From an uncultured Lentisphaeria bacterium (GTDB taxonomy: Bacteria; Verrucomicrobiota; Lentisphaeria; Victivallales; UBA1829): DNA of 37,429 nt. Location of the stretch: positions 1-37,429 of the forward strand of contig CASEFP010000196.1 in assembly GCA_949287225.1 (NCBI GenBank), read 5' to 3'. Position 1 is the stretch's first letter; each line of letters starts with the position of its first letter. The notes beneath the pieces are model-generated. The model was not told where the DNA came from and did no database searches. It was given only the letters and a program-made list of their open reading frames with translations. Positions 28,286 to 35,957 of this stretch are shown here, in pieces. The translations under genes and the position numbers were made by a program.

Positions 28286-29186
28286 GATCAGCCTGCTTGA
28301 GATCCTTCTGCACGACGGAACCTGGACGCATGGCGGCGTCGGGCCAGATTTTGCGTCCGGGATAGATCGCGCTGTGAATACCTGTATGGACATTGTCTCC
28401 GATGATGGCGCCGAATTTGCGGCGGCGCGTGTCGACGAGTTCGCCGTTGACCATCGAGCGGTGATTGCATCCGTCGTGCCGGAAATTGGAGATGATCGTG
28501 CCCGCGCCGAAGTTGGTTTTCGGGCAGATGATCGAGTCGCCGATGTAGGAGAGGTGGCCGGCGGCGACATGGTCCATCAGGATGGAGTTCTTGATTTCGA
28601 CCGCCTGTCCGACATGGCATTTGTCGCCGATGTATGTGGTCCCGCGGATGTAGCAGTTCGGGCCGATCTTGCAGTCCTTTCCGATCACCACGACGCCTTC
28701 CATGTAGACGCCGGGGAGGATCACCGAACCTTCGCCGAGAACCAGCGCTCCGTCGATCGTGACGCGTTCGCGCACCGTTCCGGCGATGCGGCTTTCGCGG
28801 ATGCTTCCAAGCAGATCCTCGTTGACGGAGAGAATGTGCCACGGGTAGACGATGCGGAAGGATTTTTCATCGGGTGTGACGGTGAGCGCGTTTGCGTCCG
28901 CTTCATTGCTGTCTGAAAGCCACGCGACGGGCTGCTCCCCCGCCTTCAGCGTGAAGTTTCCGCTTCCGCGCGCGAGGATCTCGATCAGGGCGCGCGAAGG
29001 CCAGAAGTCCGACGCGGCGGAGAGTTGTTTCCCTGTCAGAAGCGGCGCAAGTTCAAAGAGTTCATTCCAGCGCTGTTCGAGCGCGCCCTTGAGCGTGGTC
29101 CCGGCGACCTGGATATCCAATGGCGCGCGGCGGCAGGTCAGCGGTTCGAGGAGTGCCGCGTCTCCGGATTCCAATATGCGTATCAT
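28272..29186 (-). CDS. GlmU-like left-handed beta-helix protein with shortened N-terminal domain
   Basis: This 304-residue protein has a C-terminal hexapeptide-repeat helix from about residue 135 to 285 (VILPGVYMEGVVVIGKDCKIGPNCYIRGTT... and GDKCHVGQAVEIKNSILMDHVAAGHLSYIGDSIICPKTNFGAG). It closely resembles the acetyl/uridyltransferase helix of GlmU and related sugar-1-phosphate nucleotidyltransferases. The N-terminal ~130 residues are much shorter than a nucleotidyltransferase domain and lack a visible GxGTR motif; they resemble only the RP(L)DIQVAGTTLKGALEQRW region of the GlmU-like family. Placed 1 bp after glmM and overlapping bioA by 14 bp, it may act on the glucosamine-1-phosphate pathway, but a catalytic role is uncertain. 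CAGGAG precedes the start. Confidence 0.75.
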   Translation of the reverse strand: MIRILESGDAALLEPLTCRRAPLDIQVAGTTLKGALEQRWNELFELAPLLTGKQLSAASDFWPSRALIEILARGSGNFTLKAGEQPVAWLSDSNEADANALTVTPDEKSFRIVYPWHILSVNEDLLGSIRESRIAGTVRERVTIDGALVLGEGSVILPGVYMEGVVVIGKDCKIGPNCYIRGTTYIGDKCHVGQAVEIKNSILMDHVAAGHLSYIGDSIICPKTNFGAGTIISNFRHDGCNHRSMVNGELVDTRRRKFGAIIGDNVHTGIHSAIYPGRKIWPDAAMRPGSVVQKDLKQADHEGK

Positions 29187-29187
29187 C

Positions 29188-30534
29188 TTATCCGAGCTCC
29201 TGTTTTACCGCGTCCGTGAGTTTTCCGAGCCAGAGATCGACGTCGGAAGCGTCCTTCGCCTCGACGAGGAGGCGGATTTTGTTTTCCGTTCCGGAGTAGC
29301 GGACGACGACGCGGCCGCTTGCCTGAAGCGCCTTGTCCGCGTCGGAGATCACGCCGGAAAGAATCTTGAGCTGTTCGATCGGGATGCGTTCACGCACCGG
29401 CATGCTGAGGAGCTTCTGGGGATATTCCTCCATGAACGAGGCGAGTTCGCGCAGGGGGGTGTCCTTCTGCTTCATGAGATTCAGAACGTGAAGTGCGGAG
29501 ATGATGCCGTCTCCGGTCGTCACGTAGTCGAGGAAGATCAGATGACCGGACTGCTCGCCGCCGAGGGAGAGGTTCTTTTCGCGCATGGTTTCGATGACGT
29601 AGCGGTCGCCGACGGCGGTGACGATCACGTCAATGTTGGCTTTTTTCATGGCCGCCAGCAGTCCGAGGTTGCTCATGCTGGTGACGGCGATCGCGTTGCC
29701 GGAGAGTCTGCCGCGCGCCTTGTAGTCAAGCGCGCAGAGTCCGATGATCCGGTCGCCGTTGACGACATTGCCTTCGGCATCGCAGAAGATGACGCGGTCG
29801 GCGTCGCCGTCGAGTGAGATTCCGACGTCCGCGCCGTATTTCCGGACGAGTGCGGACATGTTTTCCGGATGGGTTGCGCCGCAGCCGTCGTTGATGTTGA
29901 ATCCGTCGGGTTCGACGGCGGTGGGGATCACCTCGACACCGAGTTCGCGGAAGATCAGCGGAGCGATGGAGTATGCCGCGCCGTTGGCGCAGTCGAGCAC
30001 CGCCTTGATTCCCTTGAGGGAGTGATTTTTGATCGAGCTTTTTGCGAATTCGATATAGCGTCCGCGCGCGTCGTCGATCCGATATGCCTTGCCGATCCGG
30101 CGGGAACCCTGGAGTTCGTTGCCGCGTTCGGATTCGAGAATGTAGTGTTCAATGCGTGCTTCGACGTCGTCGGGCAGTTTGAATCCGTCTGCGCTGAAGA
30201 TTTTGATTCCGTTGTCGTCGGAGGGATTGTGCGAGGCGGTGATCATGATGCCGCAGTCCGCGCCGAGGGATTTTGTCAGGTGCGCGACGGCGGGGGTCGG
30301 CATCGGGCCGACTTCGAGTACATTCATTCCCATGCTGACCAGTCCGCTGGTCAGTGCGGTTTCGAGCATATAACCCGAGAGGCGTGTGTCTTTGCCGAGA
30401 ACGGCTTTTGGGGTGTTATCCCCGGCGCCGAAGACATGAGCGATGGATTTACCGACGTGGAGTGCGGTTTCCGGAGTAATCGGATAGACATTTGCCTTGC
30501 CCCGGATTCCGTCGGTGCCGAACAGTTTTCCCAT
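29188..30534 (-). CDS. glmM: Phosphoglucosamine mutase GlmM
   Basis: This 448-residue alpha-D-phosphohexomutase interconverts glucosamine-6-phosphate and glucosamine-1-phosphate, the step leading to UDP-GlcNAc for peptidoglycan and lipopolysaccharide. It starts KLFGTDGIRGKAN as GlmM does. The phosphoserine loop is ITASHNPSDDNGIK (98-111, Ser101), the metal loop SLDGDADR (about 242-249), the sugar-binding GGEQSGH (about 328-334) and the phosphate-binding RYSGTENKIR near the C-terminus. AAGGAAAGGAG gives a clear start, and a promoter lies at 30569-30597. It is the first gene of the glmM - beta-helix - bioA operon. Confidence 0.97.
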   Translation of the reverse strand: MGKLFGTDGIRGKANVYPITPETALHVGKSIAHVFGAGDNTPKAVLGKDTRLSGYMLETALTSGLVSMGMNVLEVGPMPTPAVAHLTKSLGADCGIMITASHNPSDDNGIKIFSADGFKLPDDVEARIEHYILESERGNELQGSRRIGKAYRIDDARGRYIEFAKSSIKNHSLKGIKAVLDCANGAAYSIAPLIFRELGVEVIPTAVEPDGFNINDGCGATHPENMSALVRKYGADVGISLDGDADRVIFCDAEGNVVNGDRIIGLCALDYKARGRLSGNAIAVTSMSNLGLLAAMKKANIDVIVTAVGDRYVIETMREKNLSLGGEQSGHLIFLDYVTTGDGIISALHVLNLMKQKDTPLRELASFMEEYPQKLLSMPVRERIPIEQLKILSGVISDADKALQASGRVVVRYSGTENKIRLLVEAKDASDVDLWLGKLTDAVKQELG

Positions 30535-30568
30535 AATGAGACTCCTTTCCTTAAAAAACCAGACCTAT

Positions 30569-30597
30569 AAAATAGCGTCATTTTGGCAATATGGCAA
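30569..30597 (-). promoter_or_regulatory. Predicted promoter of the glmM operon
   Basis: On the minus strand TTGCCA (30597-30592) and TATTTT (30574-30569) are spaced by 17 bp, about 35 bp ahead of the glmM start. Confidence 0.5.
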
Positions 30598-30626
30598 CTT
30601 TTTCGGATGATTTTTTATTCAAAAAG

Positions 30627-30702
30627 CCGTTTAGTAACCCGAAAACGGAGGAAAGAAGCGTCCATAATCCCGGAACCTTCCCGCAGAAGAGGAAGGTTCC
30701 GG
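30627..30702 (-). terminator. Terminator region of the LpoB envelope operon
   Basis: Reading on the minus strand after the lpoB stop, a perfect 12-bp stem comes first (CCGGAACCTTCC / GGAAGGTTCCGG, 30670-30681 with 30691-30702). A smaller stem CCGTTT / AAACGG follows (30627-30632 with 30643-30648). A run of five T (30625-30621) comes directly after the smaller stem. The second stem plus T-run is the likely intrinsic terminator; the first is unusually strong but lacks a T-run. Confidence 0.55.
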
Positions 30703-30714
30703 CAGATGTCGTAA

Positions 30715-31350
30715 TTACCAGCCGAACACACCTCTGGTCTTTTTGAATCCGAGCTGCTTGTCGCATTTCATGATGACCTCTCCGTTGACCGTCAGAATTT
30801 CAATCGTGAAGGTGCGGGTGATGCGTTTCTTTCCTCCGTCGGATACTTTGTTGGACATGATATACGGTTTCATGATCAGGACGGCGGCTTCGATGGTCCC
30901 GGTTTTCGCCACGGTGTCCTGACGGAAATTCTCGTCATACTGATTGTCGCGGGATGCCCCGACGGATGACTCGCGGTTCGCTCCTTCATAGCGTGTGATG
31001 CGGATTTTGCCGGATTTCCGGAGCTGGTTTTCAATGAATCCGTTCAATTCAGTGACATCCAGATCGGGATCGTCGGAGTTGTTTTTCGCCTGAGCCAGTT
31101 TCATCATCGGCCTGGTATTGTATTTTTTCCTGTAATTGGAAACGAATTCAATGAAATCCGGATCGTTCAAGGCCTCTTCGACGGCCGCCTGAGCAGCCTT
31201 CCGGAGTTCGGCGCTGGAAATGCTCCATTCGGATCGGATGTCGTCCGGCTGATTTTCCGGATCGTCATAAATTTCCGTGCTTGCGCATCCGGCAGAGAGG
31301 AGGGCGGCGGTCATGAATGCAAACGTGCAAATTTTTCTGGTGTTTTTCAT
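30715..31350 (-). CDS. LpoB-like lipoprotein, penicillin-binding-protein activator family
   Basis: This 211-residue protein has signal peptide and lipobox LLSAG-C (Cys22). An acidic linker is followed by the LpoB/YcfM domain: ALNDPDFIEFVSNYRKKYNTRPMMKLAQAKNNSDD (about 61-95), then DVTELNGFIENQLRKSGKIRITRYEG (98-123), matching the NRPvvxvg...iDtxxLtdkirxxLvxsGkvrf pattern. AVLIMKPYIMSN and the RTFTIEILTVNGEVIMKCDKQLGFKK segment form the last strands. In E. coli LpoB is an outer-membrane lipoprotein that switches on the peptidoglycan synthase PBP1b. The preceding gene is YcfL-like and the one before COG3014-like, the same order of families known from gammaproteobacteria, which supports the call. 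It is the last gene of the operon. Confidence 0.85.
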   Translation of the reverse strand: MKNTRKICTFAFMTAALLSAGCASTEIYDDPENQPDDIRSEWSISSAELRKAAQAAVEEALNDPDFIEFVSNYRKKYNTRPMMKLAQAKNNSDDPDLDVTELNGFIENQLRKSGKIRITRYEGANRESSVGASRDNQYDENFRQDTVAKTGTIEAAVLIMKPYIMSNKVSDGGKKRITRTFTIEILTVNGEVIMKCDKQLGFKKTRGVFGW

Positions 31351-31380
31351 ACTGTATTTCCTTTTATTTTGTCCGGGTTG

Positions 31381-31836
31381 TCATTCCGCTTCTCTGATGC
31401 TGATTTTGAAATCGCGGCAGGAGGTGTTCGGCGCGATCCCCTGGAAGTAGAAGGTTTCCCCGGGGATGACATCAACACGCTGCCAGTTGGAAAGGATTCC
31501 CTTGACCTGCATGCCGTTCTGATCGAACCACTCGAATTTATACATGAGTCTGTAAGGGGAATCACCGGTGATGCTGCTCCACAATTCGGAAAAGAAGCCG
31601 GTCCGGACGTTGCGTCCTTCCATCTGCACCTTCATGAAGCCGTCGGGAGTCCGGGACACCTTCACGTCTTTTACGTCAAGACGATCCCGCAGGAATCCGT
31701 CCGTGACGATCCTTGTATCCCGGATCGTTTCGGGAGCCATGGCCTTCTCCGTGTTTTCCACAGTGTTGACGGTGTCCTGACAGCCGGTCATCAGCAGGAT
31801 GGCAGCACAGGTCCCGAACAGGAATATTCTGTTCAT
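31381..31836 (-). CDS. YcfL-like (DUF1425) lipoprotein
   Basis: This 151-residue protein starts at the ATG read from 31836, chosen because GAGGAGG precedes it; this gives a signal peptide with lipobox LLMTG-C (Cys19). The mature part is an immunoglobulin-like beta domain: RLDVKDVKVSRTPDGFMKVQMEGRN (about 53-77), YRLMYKFEWFDQNGMQVKGILSNWQRVDVIPGETFYFQGIAPN (about 95-137), with the FxWFDxxGxxv and W motifs of the YcfL family. Its partner role in peptidoglycan synthase activation is suspected from gene neighbourhood in other bacteria but not established. It lies 30 bp before lpoB and 11 bp after the COG3014-like gene. Confidence 0.82.
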   Translation of the reverse strand: MNRIFLFGTCAAILLMTGCQDTVNTVENTEKAMAPETIRDTRIVTDGFLRDRLDVKDVKVSRTPDGFMKVQMEGRNVRTGFFSELWSSITGDSPYRLMYKFEWFDQNGMQVKGILSNWQRVDVIPGETFYFQGIAPNTSCRDFKISIREAE

Positions 31837-31847
31837 TGTTTTCCTCC

Positions 31848-33353
31848 TCATTTGGATTTGAGTGACAGTAGATGACATTGCACATTCCGGGCGCTTGGCG
31901 CACTGACGAACAGAATTGCGGACCGGGTATCCGCGGGAATTTCCACGGTCCTGCAGATCTTCCGGGATCCATTCAGTTCAAGGGAAATCTTCCGGTTCTC
32001 CGGCATGGGGAACTGCGTCAGCTGAAATTCCTTGGGGAGAATTTCCCAGCTTCTGGTATCTGCCGTGTTTACCGCGGCCCGGTAGGCAGCGCCGCCCAGG
32101 GCAATGGCCAGGACGGCGAGTGTTTTTGCAAGCGGGTCCATGTCCGCAGCTGAGACGAGAGCAAGCGAGGTATAGTAGGCGCCTTCCCGGATCAGTGTGC
32201 CGAGCACGATCCTTGCAATCATTCCCGGAAGTCGTTCCTCAAATTCCTGTGCAAGAATGCCGTCCATGTCTGCAAGGGGAAGTGTGGAATAAGTTCTGTT
32301 GTCCGCCTCAAGATGCAGCTGTTCAAAGGGCGCCGGATAAAATTCGCACATCGGCCAGGCCGTCATGACCGGGAAATAGAGGGCGATCTGGCGGAAGGCG
32401 GCGGTCTTTCCATTCGCAAAAAAAACATAAACGCAATCCTGCTCCAGAGGGAAATCAAACCCTTTCGTGCTCCGCAGTTCCGCCGGGGGCTCCGAAGCGG
32501 CTTTTTCCAGAACAGTTGCATAATAGCGCTGAAACGCAGGATTGCCCGGCATCGCCTCATACAAACGCCGGAAATCAATTTCCGCATTGCTGTAGTTCCC
32601 GTCGCGGACGGAGCCCAGACCGGAAAGAAAGATCGCGGCAGGATTCAGAAAATTACCGTATCCCCGGTTTGCAATCCGTTTGACTTCGTCAAGTCCGGCA
32701 CGGAACTCGGCATTTTCCGAGTTTCCTGCAAGTTCTGAAGCCGAGGTTGCTTCATTGGCCTTTCCGGCGGCGTCCGGATGGAGTTTTTTCTCCTTCTCTA
32801 GCTCCGCTTTTTCCTTTTCGAAGAACTCACGGTAGTCGTCCTGGACTTTTTTCTGTTCTTCGCGGAGGCGGCGGAGCTGCGCGCGAAACGCGGACTCGTC
32901 TCCCATACCCAGATACGCCAGGGATTTATAGATGGAAAGCGCCAGGCGGTCGCGGCAGAAGCCGCGGTAGGGCAGGGCATTCAGATTCGTCAATGCGCCT
33001 CCCGCTTCCGCGGATACGTCCCGGACGCTGATTCGTGCACGGTCGTCATATCCGGCGATCAGCCGTTCCGCGGCGCGGAACTGTTCGATGCTCTCTTTGA
33101 AGTCGCCCACATGAAAAAAGAATGCGCCAGCTTCCAGACGCCACATGAGCTCATCGCCGGTATTGACGACCGAGGAGTTGTACCAGGCCGGTTCCCGCAG
33201 TCTGTCGCGGATTTCCTTTGCAACAGCGCTGTTGTCACCGGACTCATAGGCTTTCATCATCTCCTCTTTCTGGAGATGAGAGTTCACAATTGCGGAACAT
33301 CCGCTCAGAAGCACTGCCGCGGCAAGGGGAAGGAGTTTTCCAAAAGACGGCAT
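31848..33353 (-). CDS. COG3014-like lipoprotein with TPR-like N-terminal region
   Basis: This 501-residue protein has lipobox LLSG-C (Cys19). Residues ~30-270 are helical and TPR-like: GDELMWRLEAGAFFFHVGDFKESIEQFRAAERLI (about 66-99), then LNALPYRGFCRDRLALSIYKSLAYLGMGDESAFRAQLRRLREEQ (about 122-165), the order and text typical of COG3014 proteins, followed by a charged coiled-coil (about 160-195; EKEKAELEKEKK). The stretch NRGYGNFLNPAAIFLSGLG (about 228-246) is the family's 'NPYxxYLSGL' block. The C-terminal ~230 residues carry a hydrophobic segment (ALVSAADMDPLAKTLAVLAIALGGAAYRAA, about 397-426) and a beta domain. Function is unknown. Families of this type adjoin ycfL and lpoB in other bacteria, as here. 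Confidence 0.78.
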   Translation of the reverse strand: MPSFGKLLPLAAAVLLSGCSAIVNSHLQKEEMMKAYESGDNSAVAKEIRDRLREPAWYNSSVVNTGDELMWRLEAGAFFFHVGDFKESIEQFRAAERLIAGYDDRARISVRDVSAEAGGALTNLNALPYRGFCRDRLALSIYKSLAYLGMGDESAFRAQLRRLREEQKKVQDDYREFFEKEKAELEKEKKLHPDAAGKANEATSASELAGNSENAEFRAGLDEVKRIANRGYGNFLNPAAIFLSGLGSVRDGNYSNAEIDFRRLYEAMPGNPAFQRYYATVLEKAASEPPAELRSTKGFDFPLEQDCVYVFFANGKTAAFRQIALYFPVMTAWPMCEFYPAPFEQLHLEADNRTYSTLPLADMDGILAQEFEERLPGMIARIVLGTLIREGAYYTSLALVSAADMDPLAKTLAVLAIALGGAAYRAAVNTADTRSWEILPKEFQLTQFPMPENRKISLELNGSRKICRTVEIPADTRSAILFVSAPSARNVQCHLLSLKSK

Positions 33354-33368
33354 CGTGATGAAGAATCC

Positions 33369-34451
33369 TTATTTTCCTTTGAATTCCTTCGCGGCGGCAA
33401 GCCATGGCCGGATCTGTTTTTCAACGAGGCTCTGAATGGCAAAGCAACTGCAGTCCTGAATGGTCCAGGTCTTTAATAGCGCCGGAGCGACACTTTTCCT
33501 CAGATCCTGTTTCATGGTGAAGGTCTCCTGGCAGACCACGTCGCCCTTCTCCTCTACATTCCGGAGTTCCAGCAGACATTCGATATCCGTCTCGAAAATT
33601 CTGGCTTTCACCCCTGTTTCCGCGATGGTTTTTTCCCCTTGTGTCAGTGTGAAGCGGGGAATGGTCATGACAAGCAGATATTTGACTCCGAGTTCCCGTC
33701 CGAGCCTCTGATAGGCGTAGCCGTCCATTTCTCCGATGGCATCGAGGCTGTTCTTTTTCAGAAAGGTATTCAGAGAGGTGAAATACTGAAGACGGATGTT
33801 CCGACCGGTGAACGCGTTTTTCATCCGTGAGGCGAACTCATTGACCAGATCCGCAGGATTCAGATCCGTTGTCCGGCAGGTGAATCCGGCGGCGTTGACA
33901 AATGTCCTTGCCGCGGAGGGCTGGTATGTGACAACTGGCGCAAGCATTGCGACCCGGACGGTTTCTCCGCCGTATCCGATCTTTTTCCGGGAAAGCATCT
34001 CCTGAAGAACGGGTTCCACCTTGTCTGCGAGCTCGTCCAGATCCCGGCAGCGGATGTTTTTCGTGCGTGTCTGGTCAATCTCTCCCGTTGAGGAATCGAG
34101 AATCCGCAAGGTGCAGTTCAAGCGGGTGCCGAATCTGCCGATTTCGGAGACCAGAAGATATCTGACGGTCTCCAGGCGTCCGAGTTCTGCCTTCTGTGCC
34201 GCATTCAGATTCACCAGTCCCGAACTTCCGGTCAGTCCGATTTCCGTCATCATCTGTTTGAGCGCGGCACGGGAAATCAGCTGATATTCCGGGGACCGGA
34301 TCGAGGATTCCAGAATTCCCCAGAACATTTCGATTTCCGAAGCATTCACCCCACCCTTTCCCACGGGTTCGGCTACGGCGAGCTTGTCGGCTGCGCCAAG
34401 ATGCAGCGAAACAGCCAGCAGAAGTGCGGATGCCCAAAAAACGGTCTTCAT
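33369..34451 (-). CDS. CsgG/TolB-N-like periplasmic or outer-membrane protein (first of two CsgG types)
   Basis: This 360-residue protein has a cleavable signal peptide (MKTVFWASALLLAVSLHLGA, cut near AA-D) without a lipobox cysteine. The first domain follows the CsgG pattern: KLAVAEPVGKGGVNASEIEMFWGILESSIRSPEYQLISRAALKQMMTEIG (about 23-72), the LAVxxF...L...v..R..l..il.E signature, then YLLVSEIGRF and LRILDSSTGEI strands. A second similar alpha/beta domain follows from about residue 165 (VRVAMLAPVVTYQPS). CsgG-fold proteins are assembly or export factors, or PBP activators, in the envelope. GAGGGAAAG precedes the start. It is second in the five-gene operon, 15 bp before the COG3014-like gene. 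Confidence 0.72.
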   Translation of the reverse strand: MKTVFWASALLLAVSLHLGAADKLAVAEPVGKGGVNASEIEMFWGILESSIRSPEYQLISRAALKQMMTEIGLTGSSGLVNLNAAQKAELGRLETVRYLLVSEIGRFGTRLNCTLRILDSSTGEIDQTRTKNIRCRDLDELADKVEPVLQEMLSRKKIGYGGETVRVAMLAPVVTYQPSAARTFVNAAGFTCRTTDLNPADLVNEFASRMKNAFTGRNIRLQYFTSLNTFLKKNSLDAIGEMDGYAYQRLGRELGVKYLLVMTIPRFTLTQGEKTIAETGVKARIFETDIECLLELRNVEEKGDVVCQETFTMKQDLRKSVAPALLKTWTIQDCSCFAIQSLVEKQIRPWLAAAKEFKGK

Positions 34452-34481
34452 AAGCTTTCCCTCATATTTTCCTGTTTTACA

Positions 34482-35489
34482 TTATTCGTCTGATCCTGCG
34501 GCGTTCTGAATGCCCGCAATGAGGCATTCCGTTTCCGTGTTCCGTGCGGAATTCATTCCGCGGGAAGGCATCCGAGTCACCGGACGGACCTGGACAGCCT
34601 TGTTTCCGCGGTTCCGGCAGGTCTGATACAGATCTTCCGCCGCCTGTTCCAGTGCGGAGTTCATCAGTGTCTGAAAGCGACTGCTGTCCAGAGTCATTCC
34701 TCCGGCCGGACGCTGTTCGCTGTGTCTGCCCGTATAGACATTGCTGTATACGGAACGCCGGGCTGCAAGATCGAACATCCTGACAATCACGTCAAGTTCC
34801 CACGTGACGTTTTTCGTTTCGATGCCGTATCCCTTGAAGGAATTTATTTTTGTGCGCAGGTCGGATACGGTGCCGTAAATCAGATGGGTTGCCCCGGTTT
34901 CCTGCGCGAGTTTGCGCAGAAAATCCTTCGGAAAATCCGGTGACTGCCGCAGGCGGCTCATGGCGCCGGTCACGGACTGCGCGTCGATGCAGCTGAAAAC
35001 GTCATTATGCCGTCCGAGACGGGCGGCAAGATACTCCGCCCCGAGGATGACCGGACGGGCTTCCCCCTTTACGGTGATGTCATACAGTTCCAATGCCTTT
35101 TGTCTGTTGAAAGCATTGTCGCCGGCCTGTGCGGCCCGGTTGGCTGCGTTGGTTTTTGTATTGTCCCAGGCGTCAAGCAGGCGCACAAGGCCCTGCGTGA
35201 TGCTGTTGAGGGATTTCCTGTCCGCGTCATTGAGCGTGCTTTGCGGCGGAATCTCAATCGTGGAGTTTCTCCCGTCAAGCAGTTTTTTCTGTCCCAGAAT
35301 ATCCGGAGTGGAAAAATCCAGCACGCAGACACGGTAACGGGGTGTTTCCGCTGGTTTCACAGTTTCCGCGTTTTCGGAAATCCGGGGCTTTTCAGAAGCG
35401 CTTCTGCTTTTTTCCACGGCAGGAAGCTGAGTAGTTAGCAGTCCGAACAATACCGCTGCAATCCAAAGAATTTTCTTTCTGTCAAACAT
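34482..35489 (-). CDS. CsgG-like exported protein (first gene of the envelope operon)
   Basis: This 335-residue protein has a signal peptide (residues 1-24, cut near LPA-VE) and a low-complexity charged linker (25-50; SRSASEKPRISENAETVKP). The domain begins YRVCVLDFSTPDILGQKK (52-69), the first CsgG-like strand ending in DF. ALELYDITVKGEARPVILGAEYLAARLGRHNDVFSCID is followed by ETGATHLIYGTVSDLRTKINSFKGYGIETKNVTWELDVIVRMFDLAARRSVYS, the GAxxlIxGtVxdl strand pair typical of CsgG/curli assembly proteins. No lipobox is seen. A promoter 239 bp upstream leaves a long leader. It is probably a periplasmic partner of the following CsgG-like protein. Confidence 0.7.
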   Translation of the reverse strand: MFDRKKILWIAAVLFGLLTTQLPAVEKSRSASEKPRISENAETVKPAETPRYRVCVLDFSTPDILGQKKLLDGRNSTIEIPPQSTLNDADRKSLNSITQGLVRLLDAWDNTKTNAANRAAQAGDNAFNRQKALELYDITVKGEARPVILGAEYLAARLGRHNDVFSCIDAQSVTGAMSRLRQSPDFPKDFLRKLAQETGATHLIYGTVSDLRTKINSFKGYGIETKNVTWELDVIVRMFDLAARRSVYSNVYTGRHSEQRPAGGMTLDSSRFQTLMNSALEQAAEDLYQTCRNRGNKAVQVRPVTRMPSRGMNSARNTETECLIAGIQNAAGSDE

Positions 35490-35582
35490 TGCAAAGACCT
35501 CCCTCTCTCATTTTGCGCGGGGGCTTCCGCTGATTTTCCCATTCCGGGTTTCCTGCTCCGGCAAGAAACGGACACGTCGCTG

Positions 35583-35613
35583 GACCTTTTCCGTTTTTTC
35601 CAGGAAAAAGGTC
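35583..35613 (-). promoter_or_regulatory. Leader hairpin of the envelope operon
   Basis: GACCTTTT (35583-35590) pairs with AAAAGGTC (35606-35613). It lies about 100-130 bases downstream of the predicted transcription start and 94 bases before the first start codon. It could be an attenuator or a protein-binding RNA element. Confidence 0.35.
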
Positions 35614-35727
35614 ATGTCCGATCTGATGACGGGCTGACCGATCGCCGCATCCCGCCTTGAAAAAGATCCGGGCCTCCATTCGGCGCAAGGCGCGGAAATG
35701 CCTTTTTCAGAGCTCTTCATGAAAAAT

Positions 35728-35755
35728 AATATAGCGTCCGTGAGAAGAAATACAA
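35728..35755 (-). promoter_or_regulatory. Predicted promoter of the envelope lipoprotein operon
   Basis: On the minus strand TTGTAT (35755-35750) and TATATT (35733-35728) are spaced by 16 bp, about 239 bp ahead of the first start codon (35489). Confidence 0.5.
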
Positions 35756-35957
35756 CGAAAAAAGGTTTACTCTGCCGTGAAAAGTGGAATGCGCTCCTCT
35801 TTATCAGAAAATCGCTCTTCCAATCCGGTTTCCTTGCAAATTGCATGTATGGGGATACAGAAATCGGAAACATCCGCTTCTCATGAAGGGAACCCTTCTC
35901 CCGGATCGCCGGCAGACAGTTCCATGCCAGTCCGGCAGGGGGAAAGTCCGGTCAAGT

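Larger units (their letters stand above)
35490..35957. other. 468-bp gap with the envelope operon leader
   Basis: No convincing gene is present: a 121-codon minus-strand frame starting at 35873 lacks a proper ribosome binding site and known motifs. The region contains the minus-strand promoter 35728-35755, a hairpin at 35583-35613 (GACCTTTT / AAAAGGTC, loop 15) inside the leader, and a small palindrome GAAGGGAACCCTTC at 35885-35898 near the panB stop that may help end that transcript. Confidence 0.55.

Noticed and set aside
35508..35873. 121-codon minus-strand frame in the gap before the envelope operon
   Set aside because: No good ribosome binding site, it crosses the predicted promoter, and there is no resemblance to a known protein. 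A small gene is not excluded, but I cannot support it.
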